From Formicarius rufipectus (Eukaryota; Chordata; Aves; Passeriformes; Formicariidae), in the NCBI GenBank assembly GCA_013399695.1, contig VXAU01000197.1:592303-656302 (forward strand): a stretch of 64,000 bases of DNA. Reading direction: 5' to 3'. The translations under genes were made by a program, and so were the position numbers. This document shows positions 1 through 13,600 of this stretch, piece by piece; within the stretch, counting starts at the first letter, position 1, and each line of letters begins with the position of its first letter. The notes under the pieces are model-generated. The model worked only from the letters and a program-made list of their open reading frames with translations, was not told the origin of the DNA and did not search any database.

Positions 1-3000
1 CAGGGATGGGTGCAAGTACTGGGCTGTTGTTTTTGTTGAAAGCTCTGGGCGCAAGGGGGTTTTTATCAAATGTTTTACAAGTCTCTGGATGACGGTTTGA
101 AACTGCAGCAGGAAAGGTGATTCCTGGCTTAGCAGACAGGTTCTGCAAGTCAAGCCTTCTGTTTATTTTAATATTTCAGGGATCCTTCAGTGTGTGTCAC
201 ATGGACAAAAAGAAAGGGGGAAACTCCTCCTCCTGCACGAACATGGCCACAGAATTGTCTTAAAGGTGCCAAGTTCCTGTGAGCCACATGCCAACACACA
301 CTGTCCACTCCCCAGTCCGACCCTCTCAGCAGGGAGTTCCTGCTGAGCCAGCTCAGATCCACCTGTACACCTGGCTGTGGACTTGTACTAACACCACGGG
401 TATGCTCAAGCTAAATAATAACCTAAAACTAAAGGACATCCAGCTGATGGGTTCTCATCATCTTTCAAGAGAAGTGTCTGTGGTCAGCCCATGTTCTCTC
501 ATGAAGGTTTTCTAGAGATGCTTATGAAGTCTGTGACCGGAAGGCCACTACATGGTTGGCGGCATAAGGTAAACTGGACAAACTTTTGTTGTCCAGATCC
601 TTTTTAACAACTGGGAAGGCTGTTGCTAGGGATTCCACCATTTTGGTTGTGATTTCTCCATATTTATAGGTAAGTGGTTAAATTAATCAGCTGCTTAGCT
701 CCTTCTGAGATTCCTCTGACTTTAAAATGGCTTTCAGAAATATAAATGCCAACAGAGCAGCCAGCTGTTGAGTGTGTATTGTTTTCAGGGGTATAGTATT
801 TCAAAATATATTTTCTGAGGAACTAGTTGATTTTTGTAAAGAAAGTTTTCACCAGATTTAAACTAAAGTGGCTCCTTGAGTTTATGCAGATTCCTGCAGA
901 GCTCCATGTCTGTTTTGTGCCTATTCTTTCCTTCCATATCATGATATCCATTGCACTTCATGCTTCATCACTGAATTTTGAGCATATCCCTGCCAAAGTG
1001 GGGCTATCTGCTGGGATAGGTTATAGATTCTTTACAAACTAAAGGAAAGGATGTGATGGCAGATTGTGTGCTATAGCTGGTGACACCTGAAGTATAAACA
1101 AAGGGTAGGAAAGCCAAATATTGTTCTCAGAGAAAAAGGACAAAAAAATGAAACAGGGACCTCTTAGACAGAAAAGATGAGCCAATGAAATTATAATCTA
1201 GATTCCTTCACCTCAGCAAGTACATTTGCCATCTCTGACCATCCCATTGCATCCCTGTGGAAGAGGTTTTACTTTTGGGCCCTGAGCAGTGGAAGGTGCT
1301 GCAGTGACTCTAAAGGGAAGGAAGGTAGACCTGAGGCAAAGGCAGCACACGACAGTCCCCGTCGCGCAGCTGAGCCCATTCCTCTATGGCAGTGAGTGAT
1401 TGAGCAGCTCTGTGATAAGGACAGAGGGAGCTGCAATGTTTTGAATAGTGAGAGGAAATGCCTTTAGCCTTGATTAATCTGATCGAGGTCCCAGTTCTGA
1501 AGGGAACTGGAGGGCAGACCTGGGAATTTCAGTCAAAGGAGGGAAAAAGGAATACTTGTTCCCAATAGGTAATTAATTTAATTTTGCAGGAATGTTGATA
1601 CTTTGCACCTAGTGCAAAGTATCTAGTACAAGTGCTCCTTCATGGACCATAAAAACTTCCCCAGTGCACAGATGGTTTTCTGTTAGAAAAACAAGTGAAA
1701 ATGTGGTCCTTTTGGTTAAAATAAGCCTCTCTGTTGGGGGAAACTATAGGACAATAGAGTAGAAATCTGTTAACCACATAACCACATAACCCATAATCAC
1801 TGTAAAACAAAAGATAACAGAGCTCTTTGTTTGGTAATCTCTTTTCTATTGTGTGTCACACTTTCATGTATGAACATCCTTTCTAGAGGGAGCCTGGTGC
1901 CTTCTCTAGGTTTCCAGGTTTGGAGAGCATTTTCCCATGAAGTCTTTAGACATACCAATGTTTTCTGCACTGTTTTCATAGGGAATTTGGGTGGATTGAC
2001 ACAATACTGAACAGGAAGGATTCAGCTCTAATTTCTGAACATAGACATGTCTGACTGGGTTCCCCACAACTGAGGAGTGTGCAGCTCATCTAAAGCCTGG
2101 TGCAAATGCTGGGAGTCTGTTCTTTGCTGACTATGTTTCTTGGTGGATTTATGGGAGGACAAAGTTAACAGAAACTACTGCTGCAAGCTCCCCTCAACAG
2201 ATTAAATGGTAGTGACAGCCGGGAAGATCACTAGGAAAGCTGGCACAAAGCAGCCACCCTGTGCCCAGGCCATTAAGACCATGAGAGACACAAATGAAGA
2301 CATGAGAGAGCCTTGAGGTATTTTCTGGCTTAAACCATTGTCTTGCTCAGTCATAAATGGGCTTAAAACTTGAGAAAAGTCCCAGTAAACACAGCACTTT
2401 GTGAACATGAAAATATGAGCCTCCCATACGGCGGGATGTATTTGGGATGTGGCCGGAGTGCTCAGAGCACTGGCCTGTGAGCCAGACAAAGACAGGGCTG
2501 ATAGAACAAACACCTGACAGATCCCAGAAAACAGCTGGGTGGAAAAAGAACAAGTGAGATGATCCTCTCTCACACCAACTTGGCAACAGTTCAAGTTCCC
2601 AGCATGATCTCAACCCGAGCACCTGCCAGAGTTGTGTGAGCCTCCAGCAATAGCCAGTCTGCAGCATCCCCTCTCCTCTGTGTGTGAAAGCAAGACTAAC
2701 CACCAACCCATGGTCATGTGGTCTCTGGCTCTGGAAATTTAAAGGTATTTTCTGGGCAAGAAACAAATCCTCAGACAGTCAATGATGTCACCTCAGGACA
2801 TGGACATTCAGCCAACAAAAATCCAGGCACCTGCAGATGGGTCACAAATCAAGGAATATTTTTACAAGAAAAATAGGGCCCAGTCAGGAAACAAGAGTGT
2901 TTTTAAGCACTGGAGCAACTGCAAAGTAACTGTTTTCAAACCTTTGTTCCTGCAGTAAGGAGCACCTGCTCCCCCTCCTCTTTTCTGCACCAGAAAAATA

Positions 3001-3308
3001 TCCAGCAGTGCCAAGTCAGTAGCCAGGAAATTCCCAAACCAGTTACCAAAGGGCCTATCTGAGACCTGTAAGGACATGAGAGATCAATTATTTCCATTGG
3101 CAAAAGGAAAGGGAACATGATAAGAAGAAATCCCTTTTTGTTGTGGCACTTTGATCACAGTAATAATTCCTGAAATACATACTGAAGATCAGACTTCCAT
3201 AGGATAATAAATGATCATTTTATATCAGTGATATTAATAATCATTATACGAACGTTTTCATTTATGAGAAAGATGGTTACATTTATTGAGGGCAAAGATA
3301 AGTAGACG
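1..3308. other. Intergenic DNA, left edge
   Basis: CpG-poor sequence without a recognisable exon. The only structure that stands out is the 27-base inverted repeat at 1597-1623. Confidence 0.5.
1597..1623. repeat. Perfect 12-bp inverted repeat with 3-base loop
   Basis: GATACTTTGCAC, CTA, GTGCAAAGTATC. All 12 pairs match. It contains the nuclear-receptor-like half-site word TGCAAAGT. Confidence 0.85.
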
Positions 3309-3376
3309 GGATGGATGGATGGATGGATGGATGGATGGATGGATGGATGGATGGATGGATGGATGGATGGATGGAT
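3309..3376 (+). repeat. (GGAT)17 microsatellite
   Basis: 17 perfect tetranucleotide units (68 bases) followed by GC. Confidence 0.97.
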
Positions 3377-6300
3377 GCTAGAAACACTTGTGCCTCAAAG
3401 TTAACTCCTAATTGCCAAAAATGAGGGAATAATAGAAAAGCCTTGGTGAAAACTCCTCAAAAGGGCAAGACAATGAAGTCACTGGAATTTTTCTGCAGCT
3501 GTTTTGGGAACATCAGAGCCATGGGGACAAGTCAGAAAACTGCATTCTTGTGAAACTAGGGAGAAGAAAGGTCTGACAAGCCCCAGAACAGGGGGCAGGT
3601 TAGCCTGGTGTAGCCCATCTCTTTCACACTGAGGCCCCACAAGTTCATACGGAAGGTGTTGCGATCCAGCAAATCATCTGCAACTGCAAATGAGACAGTT
3701 TTGTGCATCAGCTTGTAGAAGGGACTGCCAAGAACAGCACTCTGGCTCTGGGATTTACATATATATCAAATCATTTGTAACACACCCCTGCACAGATTAA
3801 TAGTCTGAGTGAATGGATGCCAGCAGAGCAGATACCACATCTGGTTCTCATGCCAAGGTTCTTCAGATGGCACTGTGAAGAATGGAAGGTATTTTAAGCC
3901 AAACTTGGGTATTCAAATAAGATCAAGAGAGGATATTTAAGGTCAGGAGAAAGCATGAGCCCACCTACGATACCAGATCAAACTCAGAGGCTCTACAGCC
4001 AGTCTGGGTTAGATCACCCCAAGTGCGGCTCCAGTCTGTGTCAGAACCTGAGCAGTCTCTGCATCCTTCGAGGGTCAGGAGTACACAAAACCGATCCCCA
4101 CACTTTGTGCTCCAGCTGCCTCGGCTTTGCCGATCCAGGGGCTCTGAGCTGCGGGACCGAGACACAGGCTGTCTAGACTGCACGTGCAGGATCACAGGCT
4201 CTGATCTGGGAGTTGGATGACAGCATTTCATAGAGGCAATACTATATTGTCTATGTTGCTCAAGAGCAGCGGCTCCGTTTTGGGAGGACCCTTGTGGGGG
4301 CAGTGAATTCCTGCGGGGAAGCTGCCGAGCCGCTCCGGGGGATTCCCCGCGGTGTGTGGGAGCTCCGCAGGCTGCCCAGAGCCCGGGATCCTGCAACCAC
4401 AGCCCGTCCGTCAGCACGTTGCCCCATGCGAGATTACAATGGTTTTCACCACCCTCACCCCTCTCCATCATGTGTTTATAATCACCACCATTACTCCAGA
4501 GCTACAGAGCAGAAGCATCCTATGCAAATCAGGGATGCCAGGGTCAGCTAATGAATTGGTTACACCCTTTCCTTCCAAGAAAACCTGAACCCTTGGAGGG
4601 ATGCTGACAGTATACTGTAGGAAATGCAAATGAACTGGAACCACAGACAGTCTCTCTTCTTTTCATAGCACAGCTTTGCCCTAAACAGCTGAGTTTCAGA
4701 TGTAGGAGCATCCTGGGTTGTAGTGGGATAATTTCAGGAAGTTTTCCTTGGCCTCACACTTCTGTCCCTCAAGTCTCACTCAAGAGATGCAGGCTGGTCT
4801 CCTGCTTCTGCCCAGACTGGCAGCACACCCACTGTGTCCTCTCACTTTGCCTTAAGATCCATAATCTTTAGTGATAGTACAACACCCTTTTCTCAGGGAT
4901 AGGCAGGCCACCCTAAATGCAAATACAGAACCTAGTGCCAGTACAGTCCCAGCAATGCTATTGCAATTCAGCTGGAGGACAGGGGTTTTTTTCCTTGAAG
5001 TTTTAGGAAAGTCACTGCTTAAGAAACACCATTCCCATCTGCTTCCTCTCTTCCTTGTGTAGGAGAAGGATAACCAAGCATGACACGTGGCCCCTGGGAT
5101 GGTATCAAGACATATTACTCATGCCAACCTGTGATTAGGAGCACTGAGCCTCAGGTGTTTCTTGGCTTCCCCATAGGGTTTGTAAGATTGTCCCCATTAC
5201 CAGAACTCGCTGCTAAGGTCATACATGTGGTTTCTGTTGAGCTTTGCCATCACCCTCTTGTTGCTGCAGCCCTGGATGGGTGAGCTCATGTCCCAGATAA
5301 CTGTGTGGTAAGGACTGGCTCATCCACCTGGAGACTGGTGAGAGCTGGGAGAATGGGAAGCCCTCCAGCAAAGAGAGCATGTCACTACCAGCAGTGACAC
5401 GCAAGCCACTTCCTGAAGCGGCACACAAATGCCACCTGGGCATCTGAAGCCTTTCTGTGACATCTGCCCCTTACCATGGACCTCAAGCACATTGCTTTGG
5501 GGTCCAGCACCTGGACATCTCCATGTTCAGGGTGCCTGTCTTACTGCCCAGCCAAATCCCAGTGTGACAGTGTGTAGGCAAAGGTCACTCCAAGGGTAGA
5601 ATAAGAGAGTCTGTGGTCCTGTCGCTGGTGCAGATAGAGCAAGTACCTGGGTGATGTGTTGTCTTACCAGGAAAGGTGGGAAACACTGCTCAGGACACAC
5701 TAAATGCATGCTACAGTTAATTTATGTGACCTGGCACTCTGAAAACTAATAAAATGGGTTTATGCTTTAGCTTGTACATGATTAATGGCAAAGCTCTCCA
5801 TCATATATCACAGACTGTGCCTTAGCTGGGACAAAAATATACAGATTATGGGAGAAATTAGGAGTTAACAAAACAGCTGTTAACTGAGCTAGAAATATTC
5901 TACCACAGATCCATTGTAAATCAGAAAATCATGCTGTGACCATTCTTCCTGGCTGTGTGTTGGGCTGTCCAAGGCAGGACAAGCAGACAAGAGCAAGAGG
6001 GTCCCTCTCTTCCAGGTCTCAGGCTGGTTCCTACTCAGTGTGAGGTGCTGGTTAAACCCATATTATCCATGGTATCCGTATCACTGTCCTCCAAGAGCTA
6101 CTGACCACAGTAGGGAAAGACAATGGCACCAAGCTGGCGAATGTCTTTCCTGTCTTCACAGGGCAGGCTGGCTCTCCCTAGCTTGCAGTTTGGGGTGTAA
6201 CTCCCAGAAGGCAATTCACTCTCAGTACTGTTTCATGTATTTCCAAGGATGGAAAGCTTTCTTTGGAAAAGCAGCTTCCCCTCTCAGCATAGGCAGGATG

Positions 6301-9300
6301 CAAAGTGCAAAAGTTAAATTAAAAGTGTTGTGCTAAAGGTCACTCCAGACAGATGCAGGTTTCCAAGAGGGAAGGGGTCAGCAGTTAGGACTCAGTGACC
6401 TGGAGTCATCCTGGACCCAAACAGCCAGACTGGAGTGCAGCCACTCTCACAGCACTTGTCACACAGTGCCCATCTTGCTGTGGACATTCAGCACAGGCGG
6501 CTCAATGAAAGTCTGCCTTCCTGCCCCTTTCCAAAGAGGCTTATTTCCTGACCCAGGCAACATCACTGGGGCAGCAAGGAAAAACACTGGCAAACAGGCA
6601 CATCCTTTGCCTGATTCTCAGAGGGACAGAGGCAGACCTTGCCCAGCAGGATGTGGGGAGCCAGGGCTCTGCGGTTGGTCACCTGCCGCCAGCAGAAACA
6701 AAACAAAAAAGATGCTTCACAATGATGAAAAATAAAAGAGAGAGTAACAAGGGTATTTATGTCATTTCCTGATGGGCCATCATAGAGCATGATAACAGGA
6801 TGGGGTGCACTGTCAGTTCCTGGATAGTTCAGGCTATTTCCCATAACCCCAGTGACTAAATAGTGCCATGAGGGAGTCTGAAGCTGTGGTGCATCCTGCA
6901 TCCCCATGCAGACACCTGGTTCATGCAGGAAGTGTGGAACCATCCCAGGGGGGTCAGATCTGCCCTGGGAACCACAGGCTTTGAAAGACAGTCAAGAGCA
7001 AGTAAAAACAACCAGTTTGGGGAGTATTTACCCTTCAAAATAGCCTGGAGACCCTGGTTCCCACTCACTGCCTTGCTACTTAGGGCCTTGGCACGGTGCA
7101 GGGAGACAGCACTGAGCCCAACCACAGCTCCACCAAAGCCTGTCTCTTGCCTCCAACAGTGGCCAGTGCCTGGGGAAGAGCAGGGCAAGCTTGCACCATA
7201 AACACCCCAACTGCTCAATAATCTGTGGCTCACATCACTCTAAATTCCTGACCCAGGGGTTATCATTGTGTAAACTGCAGGTTTTCCACTTGAATTTATC
7301 TGAAGGACTGCTTAGACTTTTTGGGGTTGATGTGCCTGGGTAAGGTTTGCAGAAGGGAGCCCCACTTGCTGATCATGGGCAAAGGCAACTTTTTTGAGTC
7401 TGTAAACAATGAAAATGGCTACAGAGAAAGCTGGTCATTCACATCCACATCATCTTAGGAGAGAATGACAAGATTGTTGCCACGTTCCTGTCCAGAGATG
7501 ATCCAAACAGCACAATTCAGGTGACAGGCAAGGTTTCAAATACCTGCCCATACAGAACACGGAACTTACAAGCCCTTCTTTTCCAGTCCAAGTGCCTTAC
7601 CTATCTTTTTCCAGTAATCTGGTGGCAGGGAAGTGTTGGCGGCTCTGGCCCTGCAAAATGATTTCCATCTTTTTGAGAGACAGACATTTTTTGCCTTGTA
7701 TATGATGTAAAATCAGTTTCATAATACAAGTAAAATCTATCATAATCTCTTCATGCTCGGTGCTTATTTCAGAGCCAGCTGCAGCTGTCACAGCCTAATA
7801 CTCTCTGCTTAGAGTCCGTGTGTGCACAGCTGGCTGTGGCCTGAGCACCTGCCCCCAGCCCTCAGGAGTGAGCTGGGATCCCCCCATTGGGTCTGGACTC
7901 TGGTACTTGACTGCTGGTTTTATTTTAAAACACCTCCCCATTAAAAACGTGCTGAGGGGATGGTGCTCTGCTCAGACAGCCTGGTTGGATTATTTGGGCT
8001 TAGAAACCGAAGTGTCAGGTTTGTGTTTAATGAATATCTCCATCAATCATCTCAGCTGCCCATGGAATAATTACCTTGCAGTGCCCACAGTGGCAGGTAA
8101 AGCACTTGGCTCAGGACACACAGAGCAGGCTTTATTAGAAGCTTTGCTGTTATGCTCACTGTTTTTATTAATTGCCTTCAATTACATTCATGCTTGGTGC
8201 TTTCCAGTACGTGACTGTTTATTCCTCCTCAGGGCTTCCTCAGCAGGTACCTTACACTCCTGTGGGGTCACAGGCCAGGGCTGCTCACCCCAACCTTTGA
8301 GGCACATGAACAAAACTTGCCAGAGGTGTGAGTTGTCTCTGTAGGTGCCACTGTATTTGGTAGAATGCAAGCCAAAAGCACTTCATTTGTGTCCTGACTC
8401 AGCTGCACTGCCTTGGAGTCTTTGGTGCTCACATACCCACACAAGGATATAAGTAGCTCTGAGAGACTCTCAAGAGCTGCAGGGGAGACAAGACAGGCTA
8501 ATTTTATAAAGGTATTGGTTAAACAAAACCGAGCTCATTCTCTGTGTAAGCTTCAGTGCCTGAAGTCATCTCAGCAATGAATTTGGCCCCTTTCACCTCT
8601 GCCCTTGCTGGCCTTTATCCCTAAGCATCAGTAGGATGAAATGCCCAAGCTATGGGCTTTAAAGGACTTTACAAGTTCGGTTTACAAGCTCCATAAAATT
8701 ACAAATTCTCTCTCCCCACTGCCAAAGTACCTTGTAAAATGTCCTGTATTGTTTCAGTCTGACAGGTCAGGCTGCAAAAGCAAGGCAGCATCAATGGAGG
8801 GAATGTATCTGGTACTGAGAGGAGTCTCTGGCTGGGAGAGGAGAAAGAAGGAGGTGGACATGGTCAGCAGCAAGTAAAAATAATATTCTGCCTCTGCCTT
8901 GTGCTATGGGAAAGCCCAAGGGCTCATCTCACCATCTGTTTCTTCCCTCTTATTAAGCAATTATTTGCAAGGTACATTTTGTTCAGTTCCGGGGCTGTAC
9001 CTGAGGCCATGTGGCTCGGTCCTTAGCTAAGCATCTGGCACTGGAGGAAACTGCAGTGACCCTCTGCAGCAAATGCCTGGCACTAACCTGACACCAGGGC
9101 AGTAATCCACAAAGTCTCTTGCCCCATCTCAGGTAGCTCCTGCTGCTGATTGTATGCCAGAGGTCTGCAGAGGTCACGTACTTCATCTTTGTGTTTCGGT
9201 TTGGGCTGCCTTGAATAGCACCAGAAAATGAGCAGCAGCTTCAGCAGATGCACACAGAAACCACTTTCAGTTCCTACACACACCTGCACCCAGAATTATT

Positions 9301-10617
9301 TGGTGTCAGGCTGAGCACAATACATAACTCATGTATTCACTGGAGCTGGAAAAAGTACTCCAAACTTGTTGCCAGTGTCAGTGCCATTGCTAATAGTTTT
9401 AACACCAAGGGAAACTGTTAGCTGAAGAAGAAAGCAAATAAGGTCCTCCCAACATCAGCTGAAAGACTGCCAGTAAAGGATGGAAAGAAAAATTCTGGGT
9501 TCTGCTGATGGCCTGTGCCAATCCATCACGTCCAGAAAAATACTCAAGAACCTGTCAGGATGGCTGTGCTGTGCCAGTACACAATGTCAGTCAGGGCTGG
9601 CAGGGATAAGTGAGGAGGCACTATGCCACCTGCAACAGCAGAAGTCAGTCAGCTGAGGTATCTTCAGAGGGAAAAGCCTGAGGGAGCAGATACAGCCCCT
9701 GGAAAAAGTTATGGTTCAATTTACTCAAGCGCACCCTGGGTGATTTACAAATGGGAGCTGTCACTGGGAAGTTTTAAAGATGTCTCTTAAAATACATTTG
9801 CTCCCAGAAATGATGACAGGTAACACAATCTGAGAACAAAAAGAGATAGAAAAAGCTTTGCCAGCTCAGATGGCAAGCAGATGCCCCCCAGCCCGATTGT
9901 GCCCAGTGCTGTGGCCCCCATGGTTCTTCCTAAGGGTGAGAAGCTCTGGCTGTCCTAGATTTGTGTCAGGGCCACACAGACTTGCAGAGTTCCCCTTTTA
10001 CACCAGCTCAGGTGTCTCCAGGGATCACCATTGCAACAGCTTCACGCAATGGGACTGAGCTCTCACAGATGCCAATCCATTTCAGGTTGTGCAGGAAAGC
10101 AAAAACCTTTCAGAAACCCAGGAATCCCAGATGCAGTGATGACAAGATTGTATCCTTTCCCCCATTATAGTGCAGGGTGCTTATTGGTTGTTTGGTTTTT
10201 TTTTTTTGCAAATTTTCTTTTTTCAATACAAAACTCAGCTGGCTCTGAGCAAGGACTCCTGATGGAAAGGGCTACAGGGGGACCCCAGGGACTGTATCTT
10301 GGTTTCAAGGCTGGATAATGTGAAGAGTTAGGGGGTGTGGGCTGTCACAACTTGGGCTCAAGCCCAGCTTTATTCCACCCTGCAGCTACCCAGGCCTTTT
10401 GCAGAGGGACACCAGGTTTTCCAGAGTGCTTATCACTTGCAGCCTCCTCAGCACGTACTTGCCCTGCAGCTTCCCCGCTCCAACAGCTCTTATCAGCCTC
10501 TGCCTCCTTCCATCCCCAGAACACCTTCTTCTGCTGGGCTCCGCTTGAACGCAGGCTCTGAGATGAATTTCATTCCAAGCAGAGACAACATGTGCCTCCA
10601 GCAGGCAGGCACCTGCA
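3377..10617. other. Intergenic DNA
   Basis: No exon recognised. A small CpG-enriched patch at about 4020-4440 stands out from its CpG-poor surroundings and overlaps a chance open frame on the - strand. A T11 run lies near 10200. Confidence 0.45.
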
Positions 10618-10663
10618 GGACTGCATCCCACTGGACTGCATCCCACAGGACTGCATCCCACAG
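10618..10663 (+). repeat. 15-bp tandem repeat, about 3 units
   Basis: GGACTGCATCCCACA repeated three times, the first with one change. A small local expansion. Confidence 0.85.
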
Positions 10664-13600
10664 CCCTGCTCCAGCCTGGTTGTGTGTCTGCAGGCATGGG
10701 TGGCTCCCTGATGATTACTGGCCTTTTCAGCTGACTTCTTAAATCTGCAGTGGCAGTGCCAATGTAGCTACAATATTTGTTATATGCTCAAGAGGACAAA
10801 GTTGATCTGTGATTCCCCTGCTAAACATTCTGCTAGCTTTGGATGTAAACTGTTTACAAACAACCGTTGTAACATCCCTGAGGTCCAAAGGAAAATACCC
10901 TGATACAGAGAAAAAGATCTTAGCATGGACTGTGTCCAGGAATTTCAAGAACAGAGCCAGGAGCCTGTTCAGATGTTTCCCTTCTGGGCTCTGGCCTAAC
11001 CAGGTCTGTGGAGATGAGAGGGTTTATCATTGGTAACAGCTGTGACTGCAGCAGGGGTGCAGCGTGGCCTGGCGTGGAGGACTGCCTGGAGAGAGGGTGG
11101 CCACTGGGGAGGACAGGACAGCCATCCAAGACTCCCACGGCAGCAGCAGAGCAGCACCCACCACCAACAGGGTGATTGCTCCTTGGCCAAGCCCCACAGG
11201 CTGCAGAGGCATCTCTGCTGCCACCATCAGAACCCGGGGCAGGCTCAGCTCATGGTCCCCAGGGTGGCACCAGGAGTTCTGTGACCAGGTCTGCTGGCAG
11301 TGAAATGGGGCTGGCCATACTGCAGAAGGGTGCAGCCCCCTTGGCCATCGGCTGTGCTGCACAAGCGTGGACTGTCAAGGGAGAGGGAGCTGCCCCCATG
11401 CTCCCAAACACCAAGACCCCCAGCAAGGGAAGAGATAGGTTGGCTCTCCCAAGGAGGATAGACCAGTGCAAAAACAATGTAATCTGGGACCATCAGCACT
11501 ACCTCTGCCCAGCTGAGCCCTCACTGGGACTGGAGGGGCCATGCAGCGACCCTGCTCACCTCTGGGCACTGGGGTGCTGGGCAGAGGGTGAGTGTGGGTG
11601 CTGGTACCAGCCTGCTGCCTCCCTCCACCCGGTGTGCAGCACTCTCACTCCTCAGGCTGCCACACTGCAAGGGTGTCATTCCCATTGTATTTAAAAGACA
11701 AATCCTCTTGTTTTCTGGTCCCTTTATGCAGTAAATTTCCCCTCTCCTTGCCTCACTGCATTCCCTCTCCATCAGCAGGACTGGCGCGAGGAGCTGCTCT
11801 CATGTCCCACAGAAAACCATTGCTCAGCCACACAACAGGGGGAAAAAATAGGTTGTGAAAAAAAAAGGCAATCAGATCCCTCAAGCTAAGGTTCAATTTT
11901 TTTTAAAGAGTTCCCCCTTTCTGGAAGCAGTTTCCTGCTTTTCTAATTGGTGTTTCTGAAGGGAGAGAAAGAGGTCCCTGTTCCAGGGGTATTAAGCCCT
12001 TTAAAGATGCTTTAACTAACAAAGCAAAGATTAGAGAACACAGATCAGATGTTTTTCCTATCAAAGCCTTTTCTTTCTTTCCTTTTTTTTTCCCCACTGT
12101 GGATGTTTTGAGTCTCCTCTGAGCCGGGCTTCATTAAGGCTGTTAACTTCGTAGTGCTGATGTCTCTTTGCCCAGCTCACAGTTTGGGTGGCCTGAACTA
12201 AAATCTCCCAAAGGGCTTATTACAGGTGGTAGGCAGACAGGGCTGGAGCCTGGGCCACACCACATATCCCTGAGAGAAATGTGTTTCCCTGACCAAAAAA
12301 GCACAATATTATATTCTTAAAACATTCCAGCCCCGTCTGGGTGTTCTCTGCATGCATTCCTGTACGTGGGATTATTATTGTAGAGAATTTATAAAGTCAT
12401 TCATTTCTCTGGAAGTGTATGACATGGGTTTTGGTTGAATGGGCCCAGTGCAAACTTAGAGCCATGTGGTGCTATAAAAACACAACAGTAAATAAATCAG
12501 CAGGGAGAATTTACACTTCAGCCTTCTGATTGTTTTTACATTCAGAGGCTCAGACTGAGAGCCAGAGTGTAAAATAAATACCTGTAGTCCCGAAAATGCA
12601 GCGTCACACTCGCCTGCTAGCAATCACACCAGCAAAGCCAAGATACGTGCAAAGCAGGGGTGTTTACAGCCAGCTTGCGGTGACCTTTTTTTCTTTGGTT
12701 GCTTCCTATTTTTCTTGGTGATGCCTCAGATCTTTATTATGGAATTGTTCATCCTAGTGCTCCTGTGAGTGAAGGTTGCGTCAGGCGTTCGAGGGTTTGA
12801 GTGCTTGATTTTTTTTTTCCTGGGGGTTATTTTTATCGCTGCTCTGTAGAGAAAAAAATGAAAGAAATCACTCCAGGATGAAACTTTGATATTACCAGGA
12901 GGAAACTGCATTTCATCTGTGAAAAACAGGAATAAAAGGAGGCAGAAGATGGACATCTGGGTCCTGCCATTGTGCAGGAGCTCAGGGTGGAAGAGCAAGG
13001 ACCTAGGAAGAGCCAAGTCCTGGGGAGGAGCTGCATGGGTTGAGACCTCTCTCAAACCTGCCTTTGGTGGGAGCCAAAAGGGGATCTCCTCACCACACTG
13101 ACAAGGTGATCCTGCAATTTAGCACTCCTTGAGCAGAGGAATTTCTGCTGCACTTGTCCCTGAATAATGTGAGAGTGTCACTCAGCTGTAGTTTCACCTG
13201 TGAAGAGACAAAGGGTGAAATCATCTTTGATGACATCAAATTGTGTTCGGAAAACCAAATCTATTTAGAGATGGGTGGAACTTTCCTATGCTGAAGTAAA
13301 CCTTTTCCGGCCACAAAAATGGATCACAAATCCTGTGAGGCTGCAAAACAACCCCTGGGCTAACCTGCTCCCTGGGAGCCTCCCTGCATACCCCAGGTTG
13401 CTCCAGTTGAGTTGTCCTCTGCTGACCATTGCATAAAACCAGATTTTTGCTTTACTGCCAGAAAAGCACTGGGGTTATTTGCCACCTTAGAGCCTGGGCC
13501 ATTGCCAGTTCTGATGGTCCATTTCTCATCAGCAATGAGGGTCTCTCTTTCCATCAATGTCTCCTCCAGGAGCTATCTGTATCAATGCACAATTTTACCT

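Noticed and set aside
3965..4471. 168-codon open frame on the - strand
   Set aside because: No domain pattern and no splice context; overlaps similar frames on the + strand in the same CpG patch.
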